In this document: positions 1 to 10,399 of the stretch, one piece after another | Layout: the number at the start of each line of letters is the position of its first letter | Numbering within the stretch: the stretch's first letter is position 1 | Source: Henckelia pumila | Taxonomy: Eukaryota; Streptophyta; Magnoliopsida; Lamiales; Gesneriaceae | Length of the DNA stretch: 64,000 nucleotides | NCBI RefSeq assembly: GCF_033568475.1 | Contig: NC_133121.1 | Location: 135,316,375 to 135,380,374 of the forward strand | Direction of reading: 5' to 3' | Position numbers and translations under genes: made by a program | Notes under the pieces: model-generated | Told to the model about the DNA's origin: nothing | Database searches by the model: none | The model's input: the letters and a program-made list of their open reading frames with translations, nothing else

Positions 1-1427
1 GTTTGAAACTATATTAGTGCTATTTTACTTGTTCTTTTTGGCTGTTTCTTTCAAATATTTTATCTAGAAACCTCTCAACTCTTAAAAAGGAGTTGTATAT
101 CTTTGTTAATATAACGAATCCAGCGATTAAGTAGCATTATTCTTTGAACAATAAGATAAAGTATAATCAATAACACAATTTCATTGTTCGTCCGCAACAA
201 AATATATCAAAATTTGGCTCTTCTTGTAAAAATGACAATTAAAATCATTTTTTTAGGACGATGAAACTCGAAATCGTTGCCTTGGATACTAAGTTGGTGG
301 CCTCGAGCTCAAGCAGTAGTATCACAAATTCACAATTCACACTTTATCTTTTTTCAAGGTAAAAAATTTAATCATGAATTGGGCCGAATGTCCACTTTTC
401 CTATTGGACCGAAGAACTGAAACGATCCACCTCGGGTTTCGATTATTGTTTTTTTTTAAAAAATTTGGGCCAACAACCCATCTGACTTTTGAGCTCATTT
501 TTAATATTCTTGTGAATGTGCCATCTGAAATTCAAATTCCAAGTACGTTTTTTTTTTTATTTAATTTAACAAAAATGAACTTTCAAATTTCAATAATAGT
601 TAGCAAAATGACATCGGTCAAATATTTTTCCGAAAATTAAGATTTCAAGTATATATGACGTGTTTCAAATACACTTTAGAATGTTGGTTTTCAAAAAAAT
701 AGTTTGATCAACATCATTTATTAAAATATTTCATTATGGTTTTATTTTAATTTTTATCATCGAATATGTGTCCAACTAAAATCATTCTATTCAAAAGCAA
801 CTTAGAAAAAATTCGAGACTTCCCTGAAATTGATAATTTCATACTTCCAAAACCATGGGCAAGTTGTCCTAGCTTCTATTTACTGAACCATGGAGCTTTG
901 TGAACAAGACCAATTATTCCCTTTTGTGGCTTGAGAAGGATTTAATGGTTTCCCTAACCACTGTTAAAATAGGAACAACACATTGGGATTCAATATTGAG
1001 TTAGATTCTTGCTATTACTTTATTATTCAATACATTAATCACCTATCTGTTACAAAAGGTAATGTGGCATATGATTATTTGAAGTTTTCATTAGCAGTTA
1101 GTTTAGTATGATATTGACGATTTTTTTTTTATTGAACTTGTACGATGGTTTTATGAATCAATTTCCACAAAAAAATAATAATAATAATTAGATTTAAAAT
1201 TTTAATTTCACTCATAATAGATCGAATCAAATAATCTCATAAATGTATATATATTTGTGAGATAATATCTATGAATTATTTAAAGTCGCCCATAACAAAA
1301 TAAGTTCATAAAGTTACCCTCATTAAATCAATTATTATTATTTTATTATTATTTTATTTTTATTTTTATTTTTATTTGGTCGGAAAGTTTAAAATAATTA
1401 ACTTTTGTGTCAGATTATCTTTTTATA
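1..1427. other. gene-free AT-rich stretch
   Basis: No coding region could be supported here. The longest open frame (about 374-640, +) is low-complexity Phe/Leu/Asn sequence with no recognisable family. Short A/T runs and an (AAT)-type run near 1171-1188 are the only structures seen. Confidence 0.6.
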
Positions 1428-1580
1428 GGGAAATTCTATGCTGCCCTCCGGGGCAGTGCCCAGAGGGCAATCCAACGGCCCGGGCCTTAACACATCATCA
1501 TGATGTGATGTGCACAATAGCCCGGGGCCATTGGATCTGACAAATCGGGTAGTACCGGTCTATCAGCATAGAATTTCCCC
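1428..1580. mobile_element. Small MITE with GC-rich interior
   Basis: The ends are inverted repeats: GGGAAATTCTATGCTG at the left, and the same 13 to 16 bases as reverse complement at the right (CAGCATAGAATTTCCC). The body is about 150 bp and clearly GC-richer than its surroundings. It has a palindromic centre around ATCATCATGATGTGATGT and repeated CCCGGGCC/CCCGGGGCC-like motifs. No coding capacity is present. A clean target-site duplication was not seen, so the superfamily is left open. It is a non-autonomous DNA transposon by structure. Confidence 0.75.
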
Positions 1581-1794
1581 TTCTTATTATACACAAGTTC
1601 TCTATTTCTATTTAAAAATTTTGTATTAGTAAATTTGTTGTTCGTTCAGAAGTCAGAAACTCATAACTATAATCAATTTGTTAGTTGTTCGTTCATCAAG
1701 AAGGTCGAAAAGAATAATTGTTATATAATATTTTTTAAAAAATTCAAATGTGGGTATAACTCATCTTACTATCGCATATTATGTTTTTTTTAAA

Positions 1795-2230
1795 AAAGAA
1801 AAGAGATCTTATAATATTATTGAATCAAATCCTTAATTACAAGATCTATCATCCAAAATGGAAAATGTCCACGAGACCAAACAAAAAGAATCTGGGATTT
1901 AAAAGCAAAAGCAGCTAGAGAAATTGTCACTCTATTCGTTTTACTATCCATAAGACGAAGAGAAACAACACCCTTTTGACATAAAATATTTTGATATCTA
2001 AAGTCAAAGATTCATAATATGTAAGATCCTCTTTTTGAGAAGTGACTGCTTGCACTGCAATTAGAAAATATGAAGAAATGAGACGAGGATTAGGCAATAA
2101 CAAATAGATCAGCAAGAAGCACATTATGATGGTGATTGATTTGCCTCCCAAATGCAAGAAGTGGTTAACCCTCACAATTCCTCACAATTCCTCCAATAGC
2201 ATAATAATTGAAGTTTCCATGGAAACAAGC
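1795..2230 (-). mobile_element. LINE remnant, RNase H (RVT_3-like) domain
   Basis: On the minus strand the translation contains LIAVQAVTSQKEDLTYYESL (about 2048-2107). Further along in a broken frame it gives LAAFAF, then a Trp-rich WSRGHFPFWMIDLVIKDL stretch (about 1815-1870). This order, an acidic/Ala-Val-Gln segment followed by an Ala-Arg-Phe-Ala-like motif and a Trp-rich tail, is typical of the C-terminal RNase H domain found in plant non-LTR retrotransposons and in their domesticated relatives. The frame is interrupted and there is no intact protein. A single-domain RNase H-like host gene remnant is the alternative. Confidence 0.45.
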
Positions 2231-2291
2231 ATGAACATCCAATCTGAGTTGAGGACATTGCCAAATTAATTCCTTTTAAAATTCTTTAGCT

Positions 2292-2292
2292 C

Positions 2293-2330
<38 letters not shown>

Positions 2331-2364
2331 GTTGTTGTTGTTGTTGTTATCATCATCATCATCA

Positions 2365-2412
<48 letters not shown>
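2292..2412. repeat. Compound trinucleotide microsatellite
   Basis: About 120 bp of pure trinucleotide repeats in four consecutive blocks: (ATT)n, (GTT)n, (ATC)n and (ATT)n again. The block changes differ by single bases within the triplet, which suggests a long ATT array in which variant triplets were homogenised. Likely highly polymorphic. Confidence 0.95.
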
Positions 2413-2415
<3 letters not shown>

Positions 2416-2947
2416 CTACTATAATATATATATATCTTACTATATTATTAATATTATAAAGTATAGAATATTTAATTAACTAAATTTCAATTTATTGGTG
2501 AAGTTTGGGATGAAATAATGATTATATCTTAATTTAATTCCAATCAAAACCATAATTATTAGACAAATTAATTAGTCAGTTTATGTTGTCTCCTATTTTT
2601 TTAGTCATTCGATTTTATCTTATTTACCAAATTGACATTCTCTATCTATGTTTGTATTTTTAAAATTTTAGATTAGATATTATCACTTTTAAATTTTTGA
2701 ATATCTAATTCATCACGTGACTTCTCAAAATAACATGAAAATCAATTAACATAAAAAAATTTATTTACATGCACGCATCGCGTGCAAAAGACGCTAGTAT
2801 ATCTCTACTATTTTATTATAGTTGAGGATATTAGAAAAATTACTTTTTGATGTGAAATGAACACATCAAAATTTCTTTCCTGTTTTGTCCTTATTTTATA
2901 TGAATTTATACAAAACATAAACACTAAAAAACACTCTATCACTGTAA

Positions 2948-2983
<36 letters not shown>

Positions 2984-3137
2984 TTATGTATATATATTAT
3001 GTTGCACACGCGATCATTAGTATATATTATAATAGAGACCATATAATTAATTAATTTTCAATTCAATGAAAGTTGATTTGAAATTATCATTATATTTCAA
3101 CTTAATTTTCAATAAGATCATTAGACAAATTAGTCAT

Positions 3138-3168
<31 letters not shown>

Positions 3169-4909
3169 TTTTAGTCGTTAGATGTTTTGTTATTTATCAA
3201 AACACCATTCAATTTATACGTGGTCTTTAAAAATAATAAAAACACATGCATCACGTGTGTTGACATGCACGACTCAGATGTAAAATAATTACAAATATCA
3301 TATGACATCGTCTCACGCACTAAGTCAAATTCATTAGATTTAACTAAAAAAAATATTTTATTATAAATATAAATCGGATCCAAATAATATTTTTCTAACC
3401 TAATATGCATAAATTTAAATGTAACCAAAAAAAAACAAACAAACAAACATCATTCAGTCACGTCACGTGTCCTTAGAACTAATAATAAGTAATTCTATTG
3501 TTTTTTTTTTTTTTGATCGTTGTCGTTATTATGATATTAGCAAATGGATTCGAAAGTTGTTGCCAACTGTTGAGGGTTATGGTAAGCACCATATGCCAAA
3601 TTTGTTGGATTTGGAATTTATTCATTTATTTATTTTGAATTGTGAAATCAATTAAAAGAGAGATCGAGAGGCAAGATCACGTGCGGAGGGAAGATCGCAG
3701 CTGTTGATATAATATATAGATATACACGGGCCATCTGGGCCCGACAATACCAGTGGCCCCACATCGTGTTGGGCTGCAATCAAAAGTACCACTTTTGAAG
3801 AACCCATTTTGAGCCGTTGGTTTCTTTCCTCCCCACACTTTTATAGTAAAAATATAACCATAAATAAAAAATTATATTACTATAAACGAAATATATACAA
3901 TATATATATATATATATAGTTTATCGTATTGCTCCCTTGAAATAACTTGCGATCCAAATGCGGTAACACTGTGCTTAACATGGCTTACTAGTCATGTTTT
4001 GGTTGGGCTGTCGCATTCCTAAACATTATCCTCTTCCTATTTTTTTATAAAAGAAAAAATATGATGAAACAACAATCGTTATCTTATTATGTGCACAAGG
4101 TATATTTTTGTTTTTTGAGCTAACGTTGTAGTTTGTAAATAACACTAATTAGGTGATGTAGCCGGATAAATACTATACTTGAATTAGAGAAATTCAGGAG
4201 AATATGAAAATGTCGGATCTAGGTATGTTTTCTTAAACCTTAGGAAAAAGTTAATGGATCGTTCACTTGTTTCACAGATGTAACATTAGATGCGTCGGAT
4301 AATGTCCGACGAAAACCTTCCTAACTTCTAAGTCAACGTTACCAAAAACCATATAAACCAGGCTGACCCGGACCTATAATGTAGTGGTGAGGAAAGGACG
4401 CATACTCACAAATTTTGGAGGCACTAATTTTTTTTGAAAATCAACTGATATGCTATATATGGCCTTGAGCCCAACAATAGACCTTGATTTATGATTGAGC
4501 TTATATAATAGATTCAAATTAAGAAAGCACCAACACAACCCAAAAACACAATTTTATTAACTACAAAGATTTCGAATCAATGGGGGAATTGGGGTTATGT
4601 AACAATCAGATGGACGAATATATATTTTTTTCTTCCTCTTTGAGATATGAACAAGAACCCTAGTTGGTGCTTTTGTTAATTGTTTTGACATTTATGGTCT
4701 AGACAGTGGCATAAGTAATAGAAAATAATGAATTGAGATGGTGATAATTTTTTTCAGAACCTTATTAATCATCATTCAGTTCTTAATTGTGCTTAATTAA
4801 ACCTAACCTTTTCGTTATGGATTTTAGATTTGATTTCTATTCATTCAAGTTGACAGCCAAATGATTTTCTTGGAAAACTGTTTGAATTTGGTATTTTGGC
4901 AGTCTTTGA
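2413..4909. other. gene-free stretch with simple repeats
   Basis: No gene is supported. Simple repeats: (AAT)n at about 2949-2984, (AT)n at about 3139-3162 and (TA)n at about 3900-3918. At 3728-3800 there is a short GC-richer patch with several GGGCC/TGGGC motifs (TCP-type promoter words) and a small inverted repeat around AAAAGTACCACTTTT. No reading frame follows it, so a relic promoter is only a guess. Confidence 0.5.
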
Positions 4910-5021
4910 AAGTGTTTATGGAAAGCATTTATCGGCTTTTTCTTAACAAAGTTTCACAATATTTCAAAATTTTGTTAAAAAAACTAAGAATTGTTTTCTA
5001 GACGTTCTCCTAAACACTACC
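4910..5021. mobile_element. MITE, GTAGTGTTT family (degraded copy)
   Basis: The left end is AGTGTTTATGGAAAGCATTT and the right end is CTCCTAAACACTACC, which is its imperfect inverted repeat. The middle can fold (AACAAAGTTTCACAAT against TTTCAAAATTTTGTTAA). The size (about 112 bp), termini and interior resemble the cleaner copies at 36989-37107 and 38034-38160. Confidence 0.6.
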
Positions 5022-6357
5022 TTTATGTTTGAGATTTACATTGCATATGTACTCCATATTTAGATTTCAATTTTTATAGGAGTATTGAAAATAAATAAGT
5101 ATTTATAATTGGATTTGTTATTTGTGATCAAATAATAAATTTCAAATTTCAATAGCTTTTTTTTTCATAACTTTCAATAGCGTTTAAAACACATATTACC
5201 TACCTGGGTTATGATTATGAACTATGAGTTTGATATTATATTTACATCGATGAAAAAACTTGTGAATGTTAAACTTTGAAGGTAATATTATTTAGCTCGT
5301 CTCGCGTCTCAAAATCTTAGGTTCGACACTGAAACCAGCAAAAAATGTGATAGCACAATACGACTATACAAGAGCTTCCTCTTTTAAAAAGTAGGCAGTA
5401 GACAATTTTCTAAAGGTTTTGCAGGCGTGAGATTTCATGAGTCCTTTATTGGGCTAATTAATAATCAAATTTGGGTATAACTCGTCATTAGGTAAATCAC
5501 ATCATGCATATTTTGTGATACAAACTCGTCCAATAAAGTATTGATAGATGAATCAAACAATCATAATTATTGATCAAATGCTAAACTAATCTATCAACCC
5601 AGACATCTCAAGGGGTCATCCTCATACTTGATTATAGTAAGAGTGGTAAATCACATATATTATAGAAAGTTGATATTTACACTTCATTTTTTTGTTATTT
5701 GTAATTCATTTAATTTGTGAATAAATTTTTACTCTATTTTATACATAAAATGTAGTGTAAATAACACAAAATGGAGTGTAAATAACTTCTTATGTTATAT
5801 ATAATGATTATGAGTAGATGTTATTAAAGATTGAAATTAGATATAATATGTGTGGTTCTTAAGTAAGAGAGAGAGAGTTGTGATATAGATTTGACATTTC
5901 ATTTCACTCATAGAAAAGGAAAAGATACAACAATGAAATTATATACGAGAACAAATCAAGAGACTAATGCAACGACGCAATATTTGAAGGAAAATATTTA
6001 TTGATAAAAAGAGATATTCTATAGGTGGCTCGTGTGTGTTATTCGTATAGATACATATAGATGAATATTCGTTTCTATCGTGACTGTGCATGAGTCTGTG
6101 ACCCAAAAAAATATCTATATGTGAAAAATAAAAATTTTGACACGTAATCCTCTTAATTTAAATATTGGATCCCTAAGCAAAAAATAAATAATAACAATAA
6201 TAAAAATGTATCCACCCTTCTTTTATTTTGGAAGAAAAACTTTGTAGCAGTTCAATTTTTTCCCTCTTTATTACAAGATTAATTAACTAAAAAAAAAAAT
6301 CTATGCTCTTATACAAAATGAGAGAAGGAAGAAAAAACAAAATAACAATCGAATGAG
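5022..6357. other. gene-free stretch
   Basis: Nothing coding is supported. A segment around 5285-5335 with TCTCAAAATCTTAGGTTCGAC resembles a tRNA-derived B box and could be a worn SINE, but no second box or tail was identifiable. The rest is AT-rich unique-looking sequence. Confidence 0.4.
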
Positions 6358-6546
6358 TCATCTGATTCGTCGAAAGTTGTGAGACTCCATAAATCTGCTA
6401 ATATCTGATGCAATAGATCTCACATAACTAAGATGACCTTCTGGCCTTATGGTTGCTTGAACGGCGAAGAGAAAATCCGATGCAATTTGATGAATTTGGA
6501 TGTTGTGCTGTACTCGTGAGTAAATTTTATTTTTTATGTGCGTCAA
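6358..6546 (-). mobile_element. Second RNase H-like (RVT_3) remnant
   Basis: The 62-residue minus-strand reading contains ASDFLFAVQATIRPEGHLSY, parallel in pattern to the fragment at 1795-2230 (FLIAVQAVTSQKEDLTYY). It appears to be another worn piece of the RNase H domain of plant LINEs. It has no intact flanking domains, and the downstream part seen in the first fragment is missing or unrecognisable. Confidence 0.4.
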
Positions 6547-7199
6547 CTATCGAGGAAAGATAAATAAGAAAATAAATTTATCTGAAAATAGAAACACGGA
6601 AAATTATTCAAATTACTTTTTTTAAATGTAAAATTGTTAAAATATCGATTCAATGAATTTGGAAAAGAAAAAGATATCTTGAATCGTCGAGATGGGTTAA
6701 ATCTTTCTCACTGCATAAAATATTGGGTTGGATTCGTAAATTTTAACCAATCATACTAAGGTAGTGTTTGGTCAAAATTTTATAAAAAAAAAACGTAAAA
6801 TATTTTCTAAAAGCTCTGTCAAATACCGCTTAAATAAACATGTTAAATTAATGATAGTTTGTTTACGGATGGTTGTGACGGGCCAGTCTATTTTGACGGG
6901 CCTAGCTTTGCTTGCCATTAAAAGGAGTCAAACCTACAAATATTTTATATTTTATAGTATGTGGATAACAATATTTCCATGCATCAATATCAATGAATAA
7001 CGAGAAAATAAAGAAATTTTATCTTTTTCCCTGGAAGATACAATTAATTAATTAAAATATAAATACTCAAAATATTGTTAAGAAATATTTTGAAATACGT
7101 AGTCCATGAGTAATAAAATATTTTTAAAAACTAAAAAAAACATAAAAATAAATTATAAATTATTTTATAATATTTTCTGTCCAAATTGACAACCCATGT

Positions 7200-7432
7200 T
7201 TAGAGGGTGTTTGGCTAAATTTATTAAAAAAAACTTATAATTTGTTATAACTTATTTAAAAAATTTTACGAGCTTATAAGTTGTTAAAACTTATTTTAAA
7301 AATAAGTTAAATTTTAATTAAAAATCAAGTCATCCGACTCACTCAAACACAGCTTATAAGCTGTTAAAACTTATTTTAAAAAATAAGCTGAATTTTAATT
7401 AAAAATCAAGTCATCCGACCCACTCAAACCAC
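7200..7432. mobile_element. MITE of the GGGTGTTTGGCTAA type with internal duplication
   Basis: It starts with GAGGGTGTTTGGCTAAATTT, followed by the ACTTATAA and AGCTTATAAG words typical of a common plant MITE with this terminus. A unit of about 80 to 90 bp (from AGCTTATAAG through AATCAAGTCATCCGACTCAC to CTCAAAC) occurs twice in tandem with few differences, so the element has been internally duplicated. The usual right terminus (CAAACACCC) is not cleanly visible. Confidence 0.55.
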
Positions 7433-7525
7433 ACACAAACGCACACACACATAAATATATATATATTCACATCGCAAAGACTTTTTTATGTTACGATTAA
7501 GTTACTTTCAGATGCTTGAATTTTT

Positions 7526-7563
<38 letters not shown>

Positions 7564-9900
7564 TGAATTGATAGCATACAATTTCAATATCGCAAAATAT
7601 TTATTTTGTGAAATGTTTTAATTGTTCAAACAATAATTTCTTTTGTGGAGAATTAATAGTTAGATAATCAGACTCTTAACCTACGAAACATAATTAGCAT
7701 ATTTAGGTGAATTTTTTAATGAGTTTAAATTAAAATATTATTAATATTTGGTTTGAATTTTTATTTTTATTAAACAATAATGTCGCATATTAAACATAAT
7801 CGGGTTGATTGTGTTAATTGGGTTGGTTTGGATTCAGGTTTTAAATTCTTTGCTTTAACCAGACCTGACGCACCCCAATGGACACTCATATCATTAACTA
7901 AAGTCGCAAATGAAATAAAAATGCACTAACACGATGACTGAACCATAATTTAATTTCTAAATGGGGATTTTTCTGCAATTCATGCCCCGAAACAAACCAT
8001 TCAAAAGTTTTTTTTTTTTTTTTTTTTTACTTATATACGTACTAGCATCACTTGTCAAATCGAAATTAAAGACATATTTAATGAATTTTATTGTCTCATA
8101 TCTTTTTCTAGTACGCTTTAAGTCTTCATTAAATCCATGAAAATAATAATCTTCAATCGAGGAAAGATGTAGTTTGCCAAACGATAAAAAATCTTTTCAA
8201 TCTTTTCGATTTTTTATATTTTATTAAGAATGAAATATTGATATGTTTGGTATGACAATAAACGGCTTTTGATTGGATCTACAAGTGTAAATTAATAAAA
8301 TAACTTCTTCTTTTTTAGTGACAGTTTTCTCTTCACAACTTCATTTTCCCCTAAATTGTTCAGTTGAAAATATCGCTTTTATTTTGCTTCAATTAGCGTG
8401 CAAGTAAATCTATGGAGAAAACCGACATTCGTTTAACAGTAATAGAGATTTGCTTCTTTTTTTTTTCCAACACACCAAAATTTATTGTAAAAATTATTGT
8501 GTGCGCATTAGTGGCTAGTAAATATAAAAATAAAGCTCTAAATGTGCATAGACAATGATCGAATATTCGAATCTATTATTAGTCGGGCAAAAAAAAGAGA
8601 TATAAATGTCCTTGCAACAAAAATTAAAGCATAAATGTTTTTTTTTTCAAAACTATCTTTCGGATGTAGTTAGACTCAAGTTATCAATTTTTTAACATTG
8701 TATAAGAGAAGATTCCACCATTACGTGTTGAATTACTCATAGTTAGGCTACCAGTTATTCCTATAACCAAGTCAGTTATTCCTATAACCAAGTCATCTGC
8801 TAATGTCTTCATACTCCCGTTTCATTCTTGGCATGAGGGGTGTGTTTGTGTATTGGTGTGTTAGTTATATTTCACATAAATAAAAATTCATGGAGAATTA
8901 CATCTATAGACAAGAGCGACTTAATTTTATGAACGAATTTTTTATTCAACACGATCCACTAAATTTTTTTTCTTATTAATTCTCGTTATATATATGGATC
9001 GGGTCATAAAAATGACCTACCCTTTTTGTGTATTCCTTAAAAAATTCAATCAATTTTTTTTTAATAGGGGTCTACTGTTCCGTGATACCATTGATGAACT
9101 CTAAAACGGTTGCCGAAGCCCCGTGAATGGGCGACAGTCAACTTAGTCAGCGGTGAATCTGCAATTAACATCGCTCCGCCTGCTTTCCATGAACGTACAA
9201 CTGTACTAAGCCAACTTCATTTTGACTAGCAAGTGCAACTAACAAATCAATTGTTTGTTTGTTTATTTGCATAGAATATGCTAAATCAGATATTTTATTT
9301 ATACCTACCTTTACTTCCTAAAATAAATCACAATTTTTTTTTAATGTGAAACGAAATATAACTAAACTTTACACCCCAAAATAAGATTATATGTTATTAT
9401 TTATATCAAGATGTTATACGTTTATGCATTAATCGCCTTCTAAATCGATCTCCGGATTTTGAATATATATTTCGCATGGGCTTCTGAATATCTTTTCTTC
9501 ATTTATAAGCTTGAGTTAGACAAAAATAATATGATGTTTACATAACGGGTCAATTATACAAACGATTTTGACTCGGTTTGTTTAATAAAAAAAATTTATT
9601 TTTTATTATCGGCGAATATAATTCGACTCATGCTCTCGAACATATATCCATGAGATCGTGATTTTTTCTCTTCCTATTTTTGGCCGTCTAAAATGATGGG
9701 AAGATCGAATCGGACTCTCACCCTTATTTATTGTAATTATTATAAGGGTATAATTATAAAAATAATAATTAATAATAAAATCAAGTGTGGTGGGGGCCCA
9801 CTTGGATGTTTGATTCTTTTGGCGTACTTTCCTTGGACTAGCCTTAGATTTTTTATTTTTTTATTTTTTCATTTTTTGGCGAAGGGCTGGTTTTTTTTTT
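7433..9900. other. gene-free stretch upstream of the TPR gene
   Basis: No gene is supported. An (ATT)n microsatellite lies at about 7529-7563. A 21-bp unit AGTTATTCCTATAACCAAGTC occurs twice in direct tandem at about 8753-8796. A GC-richer segment at about 9066-9230 stands out from its AT-rich flanks but shows no reading frame or RNA family that I recognise. Confidence 0.5.
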
Positions 9901-9907
9901 ATATTTT

Positions 9908-9945
9908 GCATATATATAACTGAACTCACTCGTTTTCTCTTGATA
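9908..9945 (+). promoter_or_regulatory. Core promoter of the TPR gene
   Basis: CATATATATAAC at about 9909-9920 is a good TATA box. It lies about 70 bp upstream of a convincing 5' UTR donor (GACG then GTGAGTG at 9992). Transcription would be expected to start near 9940-9950. The start is inferred from spacing alone. Confidence 0.6.
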
Positions 9946-10399
9946 AGTGAATAAGATACGGCGCTCGTTCTTCGCTTTGCGGATCTCGACGGTGAGTGTT
10001 TATTCTTTTGGGATTCGATTTATTTTTTTGTGTGTGTGTGTGTTATCGGATTTCGTTTGTTGGTACACATGAATTTTTTTTTCTTGAATTGCGTGTTTGT
10101 TGATCCGAATTTAATGGGGTGGTTATGATTACAAGCACTGGAGGGAGAGGGAGTGGGAATCATTTCTCTGTGACGATTTCATCAGCATGGGACTTACTTG
10201 GATTGTTTGTTTTTTATTTTTTTAAATCATTGCAGGGGTTTTGATTTTGAGTTGGAAGTGAGAAAGCATGGGGGATTAGGCTTTTGTTTGGATCCGAATC
10301 GGAGGATTTGAAAGCTGAAAAAGCTTTGCCCTTTGATTCGATTCTGCACTTTGAATCTGAATCTATATTTGTTTTGTTGATGACTTTTTCTTGCTTTTG

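Noticed and set aside
374-640. An 88-codon open frame at the window start, and similar ones at 3171-3446, 27447-27773 and 32304-62597-type positions in AT-rich DNA
   Set aside because: They are low-complexity, lack family resemblance, and codon use follows A/T tracts; there is no splice or promoter context.
9693-9923. An open frame just before the TPR gene
   Set aside because: It runs into the TATA box of the TPR gene and reads as T-rich low-complexity sequence.
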